Shown: positions 46,381 to 58,247 of the stretch, piece by piece
How the letters are laid out: each line of letters opens with the position of its first letter
Numbering within the stretch: the first letter of the stretch is position 1
Assembly (NCBI GenBank): GCA_036768485.1
Contig: JAVLUZ010000270.1
Location: forward strand, 677,251 to 741,250
Direction: 5' to 3'
Source of the DNA: Mermis nigrescens
Lineage: Eukaryota; Nematoda; Enoplea; Mermithida; Mermithidae
DNA length: 64,000 bases
The notes under the pieces: model-generated
Told to the model about the DNA's origin: nothing
What the model saw: only the letters and a program-made list of their open reading frames with translations
Databases searched by the model: none
Made by a program: the position numbers and the translations under genes

Positions 46381-46605
46381 TTATAAATGTATTTAGCGTG
46401 TGAAACTTCAGGGAAGCATTCCCCCATACAAAGTATTTTTGGTCTAAAGCATATCACCCTTGAATTTCGAAAAACTATGTTACACCATGCCCTGCGACAA
46501 ATTAGTGTGCAATGCAATGAAATTCGTTATAACGAAAAATTTGTCATGCGGAAGGTATTCTATTTACTAGTATACCTCTTAAGAGAACATGGCTTACCCC
46601 ACGGC

Positions 46606-46802
46606 CCATACATGTAACAGGGGGATGGGGGATCCCTCATCCAAAGTCTATCGTTCCCCATACCCGAAGACAGAAAACTTTTGACCTCCCCCGATTTTTG
46701 GAAAAATCGAATTTTTTGGCCGTTTTTGACCAAAATTGGAGGTTGTACATCCACTAAGAATCTCGGGGACCCCATCTAGAATTTTGAGCCATTACATGTA
46801 TG
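46606..46802. repeat. CCATACATGTAA-bordered element, copy 1
   Basis: Begins CCATACATGTAACAGGGG and ends ATTACATGTATG; contains GGGGGATCCCTCA and GACCAAAATTGGAGG. A second copy is at 47242-47473. Non-coding. Confidence 0.65.
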
Positions 46803-47053
46803 CTCCGGCCCCTCCCAGAATTAACGACCATGCGCGTGCTTAATGGTCCTTTGTGAGAATGAGTCTGTTTTGTTCATAGAGAAAACTTTGTTTCATTTTA
46901 ACCAATATATGTATCAAAAAATTAATCTTATTCGCCAAACGTATGCATTGTATTACGGTCATATCTAAACAAAAGTAATTTACGTCGATTAACTTTGAAG
47001 CAGAAGAGAGTACTTACTTACAAATGTGCTTAATTAGCACATAGACAACTTAA

Positions 47054-47221
47054 TATCATGATTGCCCCTCCAATGAGAAACATGAACACAAAGTCGGCAG
47101 TCCGATTTCGGAACGAACCCTCTTCCAACATTCGACAATACCGATACGTAAAAATCATATTAAACAGGAAACTGAAGCCGAATGTTCCGAAAAAGCAAAA
47201 CGATGTGATCAACCGCCACAG
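47054..47221 (-). CDS. derl2: Derlin-2-like, exon 3
   Basis: Acceptor TATGTTTTCAG precedes [12 protein letters not shown] and [17 protein letters not shown], then [17 protein letters not shown]. The string [22 protein letters not shown] is nearly invariant in Derlin-2. It enters and leaves in phase 0. By homology the exon must end after the Ile codon at 47054, but the intron then begins TTAAGT, one base away from the consensus GTAAGT. Reading on gives a few plausible residues and then a stop. A canonical GTAAGT further on (about 47026) lies beyond that stop. Confidence 0.92.
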
Positions 47222-47241
47222 CTGAAAACATAGCATTTCAA

Positions 47242-47473
47242 CCATACATGTAAGAGGGGAATAGGGGGTTCCCTCACCCAAAGTTGGTCGTCCTTCACCC
47301 CCCCCCCTGAAGCCGGAAAATTTTTTACCCCCTGATTTTTTGAAAATTTGAACTATTGGTCTTTTTTTGCGATTTCAGACCGTTTTTGGTCCAAAATTGA
47401 GGTCATTTAACCCCCTCCCCGATAAAAATGGCCGGGGACCCCTCTCCCAAAATTTCAAGCCACTACATATATG
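47242..47473. repeat. CCATACATGTAA-bordered element, copy 2, next to Derlin exon 3
   Basis: Same family as 46606-46802, ending CACTACATATATG. Its edge lies 20 bases from the exon 3 acceptor AG (47222), so it makes up the intron immediately upstream of the polypyrimidine tract. Confidence 0.65.
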
Positions 47474-47559
47474 ATTTAAACAGTTACAAAAAAGATAGCC
47501 ATTAGTCAATAAAATCTTATTCCGATTGTATAATGCTTAAATGACTCAGTTTTGCAAAT

Positions 47560-49520
47560 ACATATGATCTGGGGGTTTCACTCCCGCAAAAATATTTTGA
47601 CCCCTGAATTTTCGGTTCTTTCGCAAAAAATCGTAGGAAACGTATTGAGCATTTTTAACGATCTTTAAGTGTCAATTTTTTCCTTTTAGCGATCTGTTCA
47701 AGAGTGCCAATTTTCTCCGCACAACGCGTCAACTTTTTACTATATTTTGTTAATTTTTTCTGCAGAGTTTTCTAAAATTTTTATAGTCTTGGAAGAATGA
47801 GCATCCTTAAAAAACACCAAAGAAGGATGTTTTTGACGCGTATCCACCGTAATGCACATAGGCAGGTGAACGAGGGTAGTACCCCCCAGTGAAGAGTTCC
47901 AAAATTAGGTACCCTTGAGCAGGTTAGGCTCAAAATATTCCACTTTCACAACGTTTCGACACAAAAATAGTCAAAAACGCAATTTAATGTAGTAAAAATT
48001 CAGGATTTCACCCATCTATGACCCCAATTCTCGATTTCACCCCTTCCTGGCCAACCTGAACTTGTGCATCTAAAGTATCTATGGTTCTTAAGCCCATGAA
48101 AGGCAATTTAGAACAACTTTTCGGTTTCAACCCCTCCCCAGAATTCCTACATTGTGCATATATGATCACAAGAGAGTATGTAGTTCAATAAATCATTACT
48201 TTTAGAAACTTTTATGCACATGGAAGGGAACATGTCCAGGCGTGGATTTAGAGGGATGGCGGGGACTACCCCCATGTCGTCAAAAAATACTTGGGCGCAA
48301 TACAGAATAATGAGTATTTTTTGACGATTTTAGCCACAGATGCACAATGGGGGGTTTGGGGGTATCCCCCTACCACAACGTTTGAAAGGCATACCCCCTC
48401 AGGCCATTTGCGGACCAAAACTTGTTGGAATTATAAAAGAGCGCCAAACGATGCCCAGCAGTATAATCTGAAGTGTTTTTCGAATAGTAAGACACTTTTT
48501 TGTCCATTATTCCATCTATTTTTAATAGTCTAAGTCATTCCACCGTTCTTATTATCATTTGCTTTCATGCAAACTTTATCACGAATATTCACCAAGAGTA
48601 AAATACAACGAATTAAAGCATTTTTACGCACTGGCTTTCTAAAAACTTTATTTTTATATCGTCAAAGTAGTTTATGTACAGAACAAGGATTTTTTAGTTC
48701 TTAATGATTTCTCGAGTATGTTTTCGGTGCTTCGTACCAATTTTTGCACTAATTTTGTGCGTTTTCCGTAGATAACTTTCGAATTTTTCTAACTTTCTTC
48801 GTATGACAAATGATCCTGTCTACCAAAAGACGAAAAACCGATTCTTTAAGCATCATGAATGGATTTTTGAACATCTTTTTATACTATTGGGTAAATTCGA
48901 GGTCCAATTCTGTCAGAAAATCTTGGATCCGCCACTGAACACGTCTATTGGATCGCGTAGTAACTTAGACGAAAACTTCTGAATAAAAATCTGGATATTA
49001 CTACATATAGAAAGTACGTGAACAACACTATATTAAATGCGAGCATTGAATCTCAGCAAACAACTGCCGGTAAGACAGAGAACATAAGCAGCAAAGCTTG
49101 CCGTCATTCTGCGATTTTTGTAATTCGTTTTAATGTACTTAGTAATAAAATTTAATTTGTTAGTAATAATTCTGTTACATGATCCGATCAAATGTTTTTT
49201 TGAACGTGCTCTCTGAAACACAAAAAACACCTATAGGCCTTTTTCAAGAGCTGAATTTTTTATGTACGATTTACAGTTAAATTTTCATTACATCGTGTGT
49301 TACTTACTACAGTTTTTGCACTCGACTGAAAACGTTTGCACTGTGCAAGACAAAATATTGATTAAGACTCTTGAAAATAACAAATTTTTTATTTCTAGAT
49401 TTTAGCTGAAAAACAAATGAAATTTAAGGCTTGAAGAATAAATTAATTTCTCAATTCGCCTCTTTCTATTCATGAGCAACTAATGACAGAAAAATTTCAG
49501 GGGCAAGAAAAGCTAAAACT
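47560..49520 (-). other. Derlin intron 2, left half: decayed repeats
   Basis: Includes repeat copies at 47570-48190 (TTCGGTTCTTTCGCAAAAAATC block) and 48230-48540. A lone end of the CAGTGGCGGAT family (TTGGATCCGCCACTG) lies near 48930. No exon was found here, and Derlin exon 2 lies further right. Confidence 0.5.
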
Positions 49521-49521
49521 T

Positions 49522-49589
49522 ACTAGTTGGAAGCACGCTTGGCAACCAGGAAGTAACCAGGAAGCCCAGGTTCGAGTCCTGGCTAGCCA
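49522..49589 (+). repeat. tRNA-like T arm (B box), probable SINE remnant
   Basis: CCAGG-TTCGAGT-CCTGG is a perfect T stem and loop with B box GGTTCGAGTCC, followed by CTAGCCA. The 5' acceptor and D arm do not match, so only a tRNA-derived fragment is supported. Confidence 0.5.
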
Positions 49590-49639
49590 AATGTTTTTCG
49601 CTATTCAATTATAGCGCAGCACAGCTATACATGATGTTG

Positions 49640-49985
49640 GAGGAAAGGGTTAGCGGGATTCAACCCAACCTCAAAATTCCCAATTTTTCGAAAGTTCCCA
49701 AAAAGTTTCTAAAAAATCGTGGAAAAGGTACTGTTTTAAGTGCTTTTAGCTATCTATTCGCTCGAAAGTATCAATTTCAACGCTTCGCGCCATTATACTC
49801 ATATTTTGACTATATTTTGTTCAATAATTCGACTTTTTCCGAAATTTTTGTCTTTATCTTAGAAAGATAGAGCATCGTCAGAATTGCTGAAAAACGATGT
49901 TGTTGACGCGCACCTACCATTTTTGGGCATAAAAAGGCACTGTATGATTTCAACCTCCCAGAATTCCCATAATGAGCATGTCCGA
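49640..49985. repeat. Decayed repeat, same family as 7220-7620
   Basis: Carries GAAAGTTCCCAAAAAGTTTC, the block AACGCTTCGCGCCATTATA and AGCATCGTCAGAAT in the same order as in 7220-7620 (inverted), 36960-37270 and 40280-40510. Non-coding. Confidence 0.6.
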
Positions 49986-50434
49986 GCATAGCTTAATCTA
50001 AATTGATCATTCAAATTTCAGCCCGATCAAGAGATAGAAGATCCAGCAATTTCTGTGGTGACCAGACACCTATATAGAGAGTTAGTCAAAAAAGAATAAC
50101 ATATAGGTCATTATAACTTTTCAGATACTTGATCAAATTGAATGCGGTTTGCTTTGTCTGAGAGCCTATCACTTGTGCAAAAATGTAGCGAAGTTACATT
50201 TGTGCTGGCTGAGTGGCCAATAATTTATACTAAAATAAGTAGGAGTCATCTTTTCTAGCACTTTGCAGATCTTCACCGGACATGATCATTTTTATCTTAA
50301 TTAGTATGTTTAAGCATATTTTCCTGCAAAAAGGATTTTTATGCGCAGCAAATATTTTGTGCTTCTTACAAAGACTTCTTAATCAAAGAGTGGTAATTTA
50401 AACGATTTTCGTTCGATTTAGTATAGCATTTTAC

Positions 50435-51297
50435 TAGAGCTGTGCCGGGGCCGCCTTTTTTGCCAGGGCCGGGGCCGGGGCCTAGGCCCCGGTGCCGGGG
50501 CCGGGGCCGGGGCCGGGGCCGGGGCCGGGGCCTGACCGGGGCCAATAATAGCGTGCTTTACCATGCTTATAGTACGACCCTGCCCTACCCCTTATATGTA
50601 CCTATGCATATATTCTTGCTTGTAGATATGGACGTCAATCGTTAATATTTGTTGTGATTACAAGATATAACAGAACATGGGCATCGGGGGATCTAAACCC
50701 CCAGAATTCACTTCCCCCCAGAAAGAATCCGCTAGACCCCCCAGAAATTGATTTTTCAGATTTTTTTCTGTTTTTCTGCGGTTTTTTGATGCTAATGGAT
50801 AGCTCTCATTGAGAAACGCGAGAAAACGGTGTTTTTTTCGCTCTACCATATATTATCAGGCACTTTTTGACTTTGAAAAATTTTGGATTCCTTGAATTTT
50901 TGAGCTGCCCATGTATGGATTTAACTCCTCTGACTTGGATGCGTTTCTCAATGTGCTTTACATTGCACTTTTTTAGGCTTATTATTCTATTTGTTCTGAT
51001 AGACGTAGCTGTCTGCTACCAAGCAAGCTGGAAATGCCCGTCTATATGAATTGCAATTTAAAATATGTCAATTTTGATTATTAACTAGAAATTTTCACCA
51101 ATCTGACATAGTGAAATAAAGATTTGAATTAGCAAGATCTGTGGTTTGCTTGAAATTGAGTTTGAAGGTAAATCTGCCCAAAACATTATCAATTTTCTAC
51201 ATTATAATCAACTCTAACATTGGCCCCGGCCCCGGTGCCGGGGCCAGCCTGGCCCCGGCCGGGGCCGGGGCCGGGGCCTGGCCCCGGCACAGCTCTA
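50435..51297. mobile_element. Non-autonomous hAT element with (GGGGCC)n subterminal repeats
   Basis: Ends TAGAGCTGTGCCGGGG / CCCCGGCACAGCTCTA and exact 8-bp duplication CATTTTAC (50427-50434 and 51298-51305). Long GGGGCC hexamer arrays lie inside both ends (50445-50540 and 51222-51285). The 863-base body holds another decayed repeat at about 50690-50910 and no transposase. Confidence 0.93.
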
Positions 51298-51305
51298 CAT
51301 TTTAC

Positions 51306-52011
51306 CACGTGCGCAATAAAAACAAAAAGGAGCTGCAGTTTTAGTTATTTTTAGCTATCCTTCATTCTAAACTTGAAAATTTTCCGGCGCCAGGTTTTAT
51401 TTTGACAAAACTGTGAGAAGTTAGCACGTTTTTCTAAAAATTTTCAGAAATCTAAAATTTTCCTGCACCAGAAATGATTCTACATCTAAAAACGTGATTT
51501 TTGGCGCAACAAACGGATGTCTGCAACTATTTATGATAGTTCTGTGAATTTAAAAGTACGTTCCCTGACAAACCAAGCTAGATCCGCCTACGCTGGCATT
51601 AAAAGAGCGCAAAACCAAACTAAATCCAATTTCTAGATGATTTAAAACACTTTGGAAAACATTTTAATTTTTGTCCTGATTGAATTAAATTTACCATAAT
51701 TTAATTTAATCCTAATTTAATTCCCAACGCCAATTAATTTGACTTTTGTCCTACCTAAATTTTTTGAATTTTAATTTTTCAATTCACTTTCTACCTTATT
51801 TTTTATTTTTTATTTTAATTTCAATTTTTATAATTACGTTTCCCATGGGGTCTTCGAAATAGTCTAGAGACCTCAAGCTTATACGCACATTTCGACACAA
51901 TTTTGAACCAAAATAAGTTGTCTCGACTTTTATGTTCTAATTAATTCAGTATACCTGTATATGAATAGAAAATAACTCAGTTCAAAAGACAAGAATAATA
52001 AACATGTTTAC
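51306..52011 (-). other. Derlin intron 2, right end
   Basis: AT-rich sequence with an AATTTAATTT-rich stretch near 51680-51830 and the exon 2 donor GTAAAC at 52006-52011. Nothing else recognised. Confidence 0.5.
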
Positions 52012-52077
52012 CTGCAGCCGGTGGAATATAAGCTCCGGATTGAAATATAAGTGAAATGGAGTAACTATATCCAATTG
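52012..52077 (-). CDS. derl2: Derlin-2-like, exon 2
   Basis: A 66-base exon between acceptor CCAATTTTTTAG and donor CAG-GTAAAC, phase 0 at both ends. It encodes 22 residues, QLDIVTPFHLYFNPELIF plus HRLQ, matching the Derlin-2 segment after the first membrane helix (consensus Q-L-[DE]-[IL]-[IV]-[TS]-P-F-x-LY-[FY]-NP-x-LIF). It lies in a different frame from the longer ORF that covers exon 1. Confidence 0.95.
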
Positions 52078-52153
52078 CTAAAAAATTGGCAAACATTAGA
52101 ATGAAAAGGCACTGTGACTCAGTGCAAATAAGGTGGGAGTATAAAAGTATTAC

Positions 52154-52243
52154 TATGGCAGCACTTGTGACGAAGCAAGCCGTTGTGTACGCTCTAGTGA
52201 TTGGCGGTGTTTCAAGATATTCCTGCCATAGGTTTTCGATCAT
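52154..52243 (-). CDS. derl2: Derlin-2-like, exon 1 with start codon
   Basis: Start of a Derlin-2 homologue, an ER-membrane rhomboid pseudoprotease that works with Hrd1-type ligases and p97 in ER-associated degradation. ATG at 52243-52241 (AAAATGA context) begins 30 codons, MIENLWQEYLETPPITRAY then TTACFVTSAAI, matching the N terminus of Derlin-2 (QEYL-x-x-PP-[IV]-[ST]-RAYTTAC). An in-frame upstream extension exists but is not conserved. The exon ends in phase 0 before GTAATA. The six exons (52243 down to 35534) total about 253 codons, against about 239 in human Derlin-2; the extra length is in the C-terminal tail. No other exon appears missing. Confidence 0.95.
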
Positions 52244-52430
52244 TTTGAACAAATCCGTAAATACGAAATTAGATGACAAAGCGTAAGCGCTAAGTAATGT
52301 TTCTATAAATAAAATTCTTTGACAGTTGTTAGAGTCTATCAATTCGTTAAATAAATCAAATTATGCAATTCAGCTTAACAAATAAACACTTACGTATTTT
52401 ACAGAAAGAGATTACTTAATAATATAATTA
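52244..52430 (-). promoter_or_regulatory. Probable Derlin 5' region
   Basis: Only about 190 bases separate the Derlin ATG from a long AAT microsatellite and a hAT insertion, so the 5' UTR and core promoter should lie here. No TATA box or initiator can be picked with confidence. Confidence 0.35.
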
Positions 52431-52494
52431 TAATACTAATAATAATATTAATAATAATAATATTGATAATAATAATAATAAATAATAATAATAA

Positions 52495-52531
<37 letters not shown>

Positions 52532-52623
52532 GCAACAACAACAACGGCAACAATACAACGACAATAACAATGACAATAACAATACCAATGACAATAACAA
52601 TAGAAATAACAATAACAACAATG

Positions 52624-52670
<47 letters not shown>

Positions 52671-52692
52671 TGATATCAACAACAGCAACAAC
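52431..52692. repeat. AAT/AAC microsatellite
   Basis: Runs of AAT with interspersed AAC, ACA and ATG variants. It resumes as AAT and AAC runs at 54430-54500, on the far side of the hAT element 52701-54421, so the element inserted into one microsatellite. The long Ile/Leu-only ORFs here are artefacts of the repeat. Confidence 0.95.
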
Positions 52693-52700
52693 GATAAGAG

Positions 52701-54421
52701 CAGTGATCGTACGGGGACCCCGACCCCGAAAAACCCCAGTCTAAACCCCGACCCCGACCCCCGACCGGTGGCATGATTTTTCGAGTCGGGGTTGAACCTT
52801 TTTCGGGGTGAAATATAGCATTTTATTTGTTGGTACATAGAAGAACTGTATAAATAGCAAATAAATTCGGAACAAAGACGATTCATTCACCAGCAAAATT
52901 AATATGTTAAACTCGACACTAGCGATATTTCATAAAAAGTACGCCTGGTCGCCATATTGTTAAGACGTACATACATGTTCGCATATTTTCCATTATGAAG
53001 TGCGCCGAAATTACTGCGGAATCACAGGCGTAGCCGGGGGGGAATGGAGGCACATACCGCCGGAATTTTTAGAAATTATGTTGATTTTTCTGGCGCAATG
53101 TGTCCAGAACATTGAGTTTAAAAAGGCACAAACGTCAAAGTTTACGGCGCTTCGCGCCGAGTCATTATTATTTATTGTTATACAGATCCAATGAATTTAA
53201 AAGCTTGAATCTGTTAAAATAATCCAGCACTTCGCAGCGCTTCAGTGATTTAATGCACTATTAGTTCATTGAATGAAACTGCACATGCTTGTTGAACATA
53301 ATAGTAATAGTGCGAAAATGTTTGCGTACCAATTTGTCTATTCTCTGCTTTGTTTATCTTTCTTTACAAGGACACATAATTCTATTCTAAATGAACGGAA
53401 AGGCCAAATTCTCTTGTGTTTCTGCGCATTTTCTGTTTTCTGAACTACTTAATAAGAAGGCCACAAATGGGCCTGAAAATGGTAAGAACAAAATTCTCAT
53501 TGATACATCTTTCAATGACTTATTGGTTGCGACCCGTTGCTGCGCTACATACTCAGCAAAGGTCGAAAAACGCATTTCAGCTCAGAAGTTTTGTGCAGTG
53601 TAGGTAGGTGTTCATTAATTTAAGTTTTTTTGGACCTAATTCAGAACCGAGATTTTGCCAATTTGCGAAAATTTTAATTTTACTAATTAAAAATTAAAGT
53701 GCTTTTTTACAAAATTTTCAGCGGTGGGCGCTTGAGCGCCACCCCAGACCCCCAGCCGTACAATCTCGTTCTACATGTTGAAAGAGATTTTTAGGAGGAC
53801 AGAAAAGGTAAAAGGATTAAGAATTTTCAAAATTTTCGGCGCTTCGCGCCGCAATTAGTTTATCTGTTCTGTATGATTTAAGCGGTATAAATTGAGTTTA
53901 AAGAGTAAAAACGTCAAAATTTTCCTGCGCTTAGCACCGCCGATCATTGTCTTAGGGCGATAAAATATGACTGAATTTCTTGATGCTTTGCGCCACTTAT
54001 GATTTCCGAACTGTTTGTCAATAAAAAGGCGTAAATTCTACATGAAAACGGTAAAAGTTTCGAAAATTTTCGGCGCTTCGCGCCATTGGCTCCCTCTACA
54101 ATCAGTCCGCCGTAGAAAACCGTTATGAAAAAACTGTGGAAGAAAACGAAAAAGCGAGAGCGATGAGTGATTAAAATTGAAAGTAATGCCAAATTGCTAA
54201 AACCATGTTTGAACTTGGAATGAAAATAAAATGTTGAACATAACCAGCTTTATTAGTATGCTCTACAAACAAGTGAAGGTATCGTTTTTATCCTTTTCAA
54301 ATTGGTATGTAATCATGCAATGTTAATTGTTAATCTTCAACCCCGACCCCGAAAACCGGGGTTTTTCATCCCCGACCCCGACCCAGATCGGGGGTGAAAA
54401 TCTGACCCCGTACGATCACTG
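52701..54421. mobile_element. Non-autonomous hAT element with (CCCCGA)n subterminal repeats
   Basis: Ends CAGTGATCGTACGGGG / CCCCGTACGATCACTG and exact 8-bp duplication GATAAGAG (52693-52700 and 54422-54429). CCCCGACCCCGA-type arrays lie inside both ends. The 1721-base body contains three copies of the GGCGCTTCGCGCC palindrome (about 53144, 53837 and 54071) within repeat-like segments. No transposase. Confidence 0.94.
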
Positions 54422-54690
54422 GATAAGAGTAACAATAACAATAGCAATAATAATTATAACAACAACAACAATAATAATAATAATAATAATAATAATAGTT
54501 GATTCAGATAAACACAATACTTAAATGTCATAAAGAAATACAACACAAAATTAAAAAATATTTTCGATGTAGATGCAAATTATTATAAGCACACTATGTA
54601 GTCAGTCGTCCCCCAACCCTTACAAAGTCAAAAAATTTTTGACCCTCACTTTGAAAAACTTGCGTTTTCTGACAGGCTTAATTATGTGCA

Positions 54691-54776
54691 TTCACATTGA
54701 TTCCAGCGTATGGGCTAAGCCTGAGATAAATGGAGCGAAAATTGCGGGCTTAGCCCATGTCTGGCATCAATGTGAA
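54691..54776. repeat. 86-base imperfect hairpin
   Basis: TTCACATTGATTCCAG and ATGGGCTAAGCC on the left pair with GGCTTAGCCCAT and CTGGCATCAATGTGAA on the right around a short loop. It could be a MITE or a structured RNA; nothing distinguishes these here. Confidence 0.6.
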
Positions 54777-54926
54777 TCCGCAAGCAAAAGCGAAGCAAGC
54801 GGAGAAATATGAATTCACATTACTAAGCCTAAGACTAACGCATTATTAGCAGGGGTCAGAATAATTCTGTTTTCCTTGTTAATTCGCTGAAAAACATAAC
54901 GAATCGCTGCATACAATATCAAAATG

Positions 54927-55000
54927 AACTGGTGTCGTCGAGAGGTTAAGACGTCAAATTTCAAATCTAGAGGTCCACAGTTCGAGTCCAACATACTGCA
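54927..55000 (+). repeat. tRNA-like sequence, probable SINE head
   Basis: An A-box-like TCGTCGAGAGGTTAAGACG and a B box AGTTCGAGTCC lie in Ser/Leu-tRNA-like spacing. The anticodon arm (TCAAA-TTTCAAA-TCTAG) and acceptor do not fold cleanly. Best read as a tRNA-derived SINE or pseudogene. Confidence 0.5.
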
Positions 55001-55750
55001 ACTTTCTGTTCTTTCATCTTGAGAAGCCTAACATACTCCCGTAGTCGAAAAACTTAGATTCACGTGGAATCAATATTCACACACAGAGGGTAGGTGTGCA
55101 CCAGGCACAGTAATACCCACGGGATGATAGTTTTTCACAAGAATTGCGACATTTTTTATAATTTTTACCTGACATTACTAAAGGTCAGTCAACTGTCAAC
55201 CAATTATAGGGATTCTGGCTTAACATTCACTAAGGGCCGAAAATTTCTAAATCGGCTATCTCGACAACTATTAGGAGGTGGGCAAAAATAATGAGATTCT
55301 TGAGACTACCTTGGCAAGGGAGTATATAAATGCAGAATATAAGTTTCGTCAGAAATTTATTAAAATGGGTTTAGAAAGTCCGGATTTCGGGTGGGTTTTG
55401 TTGTATGAGAGTTTGGGAACCAGCGGACCGCAATTGGAGAATCATAGAGGTGGGAGAAAATAAGTAGATGGGGGAAGATCCAGCCGCGAAAAAAAAACCG
55501 GAGTGCTCTAGCTGCAAAGCTGATGATAGAGCAAAGGGGAAGCAGAATTATTGGAATGAGTGAAGCGATCCTGGACAGGGTTAGGCATTTGTGTAGCAGG
55601 TTCACATATGTATAAAGAAAGTCATACTGTAAATGCGTATGTATGCACTTCGTAGCATCCGATGAAGTGGAAGATAGTCGCTGCCAACCAGATTCGAAAC
55701 GTGAACCTCTTGTTTCAACTCGCTCATTAGGTATCCGCGCCCCAAGATTA
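55001..55750. other. Region upstream of the CR1-like element
   Basis: No gene recognised. It may contain the decayed 5' region (ORF1 or leader) of the following non-LTR element, but no ORF1 domain is visible. Confidence 0.4.
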
Positions 55751-58247
55751 TTTAAAATTTCAGTGTTTTTATGCTAATGCTCGAAGTCTTTTGAACGAAC
55801 TTAGCAACTTACATTTTTTGTTGAATGAAGAAAGTTTTGATGCTCTATTTTTTTCTGAAACATGGTTTCATACTGATATTTCCGATGGATTATTGTGCCC
55901 TGGTAAAAATTATCGCATTTTCCGCTGTGATCGAAACTGTAAACGTGGTGGGGGTGTAGCTTTATTTCTTAAAACTTCTCTTAATGCTATTCAAATAAAT
56001 CCGCCACCCGCTTTTAAAGCTCCCGAAATTCTAATAACTGATATTTTTGATTCTGATAGAAAGATCAGATTTATTTTGGTTTACCGACCCCCTGATTTTG
56101 ATCTAGCTTATGCTGAAATTTTATGTAGATGTATTGAATGGGCTTGTTCTGTTCCTTTCCCTTTTGTAATCTTAGAAGATTTTAATTTGCTAAAAATCAA
56201 TTGGTGGATAAGTGCGGTTCCTACTGATAATCTTAATACCCTAGTTTTCGACACATTTTTGGGCACTGGTTTACATCAATTAATAACAGAAAATACTCAT
56301 GAAAATAATATACTAGATCTTCTCTTTGCATCTGATCAAATTTCTAACGTAAAAGTTGATATTCCTTTTTCTAATAGTGATCACAATTCAATTATATTTG
56401 ATTGTCTTTTGATGCCAGTCCATAATCCTAGATCAACTTTTTTTAACTTTCATAAAGCTGATTTTAATGCGTTAGGTCTAGCACTGTCTCAGATTTCTTG
56501 GCCTGATCTTTTTGATACCTGTTCTAATGTAAATGATATGTATAATTTGTTTGTTGGAGTGCTTCACTCTTTAATTTATGCATTTGTCCCATTAACTCAC
56601 CCCAAGCCCATGAAACATAAATATCCCAAACTAATTAAAAGAATGTTAACTAAAAAACGTATGCTTCGGAAGAAACATAAATTTTATCACTCCACCGATA
56701 CAAAAATCAAATATAAATCTTTTTGTAGAAAATTGGATTTTGAAATTGAAAATTTCTCTGCTTCTGAAGAAATTAATCTTCTTCCTGACAAAAGTTTGAA
56801 ATCATTTTATAAATTTGTCAATAATCGGTTAAATAATCATTGCTCTTTTACACCTCTTTTTCATGACCACAAAGTCGTTTCTGATCCTTTAGAAAAGGGA
56901 AATTTGTTTAATAACTACTTTTCTTGTTTTTTCTGTTGATAATAATCATCTTCCTTTTTAAGATTCGATGATTGATTTTGCTTTGCAAACCATTCATTTT
57001 GACGCTTGGAACGTGCAACTGGTTTTAAATAAAATAAAAGGTTCTTTTTCTATTGGTCCCGATGGACTCTGTCATTTTTTCTTGAAAAAACTTTTAAATT
57101 ATCTTGCTGAGCCTTTAGCTAGTATCTTTAATGTTTCTTTTTTGACTAGCACTATCCCCAATTTATGGAAATTGGCAAATGTAACCCCAGTCTTTAAAAA
57201 AGGTGACACAGCTTTAGTGAGTAATTACAGGCCGATTTCTATTTGCTGCTCATCAAGTAAAATCATGGGAAATTTGATTAATTCAAAAATTGTCGATTTT
57301 CTCACTACAAACAGACTCTTATCTTCTTCTCAGTTTGGTTTTCTAAAATCAAAGCCTTGTGAATTACAACTACTTAAATGTAAACACAGTTGGACAGTAT
57401 CTTTGAGTAATAGGACTCCTGTCGATATAGCTTACATCGACTTTTCGGAACTTCGTAATAAAAACTCGTAAGCTTTTATATAAGCTCTCAAAATATGGAA
57501 TAAAAGGTCTACTTTTTAATTGGCTTGATTCCTTTTTACATGGTCGGTCTCAGCGTGTTTGTATTGACGGAGTTTTTTCTGATTTCATGCCTGTTGTCAG
57601 TGGTGTCCCCCAAGGTAGTTGTATTAGTTCTACTTTATTCTTAATTTATGTTAATGACCTATGTAATTTGATTGAATATAGTAAAATTTACCTCTTTGCC
57701 GATGATGTCAAAATCTTTGGTCCATCTTCTGATTATCATTTAATACAAAAAGATCTGGACAATATTTATATTTGGTCTATAAATTGGCAACTTCCTGTTG
57801 CTTCGGAAAAATGTGCAGTTTTACATCTTGGTAAAAATAATCGAAAAAAGCTTTATTCTTTGAATAATATAAATATTCCAAATGATATTAGTTTTGTTCG
57901 TGATCTGGGTGTTTATATTTCCCACAATCTCAATTGTAAGGAACATTTAAATCACATAATTAAAAAAGCTGTTTCTTGTTGTTTTCTAATACACAAAGCT
58001 TTCCTTTCTCGTGATAACGATATTTTAGTTAGGGCCTATACTAATTATATAAGACCTATCCTTCAGTATGCTGTTTCTGTATGGAATCCATATTATGCAA
58101 ATGATATAAATCGTCTTGAAAATGTTCAGCGTAAATTTACTAAACGTCTTTTTGGTTTTAAAAGCAATTTATCCTATCTTGAACGCCTAAAGCTTCTTAA
58201 CCTGCCCTCTTTAGAACTTTGTCGTCTTCACATATGTCTATGTCTCA

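Noticed and set aside
45609..47054. Short direct repeats at Derlin intron ends (TTAA in intron 3, TTTATGGGT in intron 4) as signs of transposon-born introns
   Set aside because: Single-base loss of a GTAAGT donor and of an AG acceptor explains both junctions more simply; I keep the splice defect but not the introner idea.
49033..49230. Minus-strand ORF after a TTTGTGTTTCAG acceptor, considered as Derlin exon 2
   Set aside because: No Derlin residues; the true exon 2 is at 52012-52077 with a near-perfect match.
52428..52886. A 152-codon minus-strand ORF made mostly of Ile, Val and Leu
   Set aside because: It is the translation of the AAT/AAC microsatellite plus the left end of a hAT element; no protein signal.
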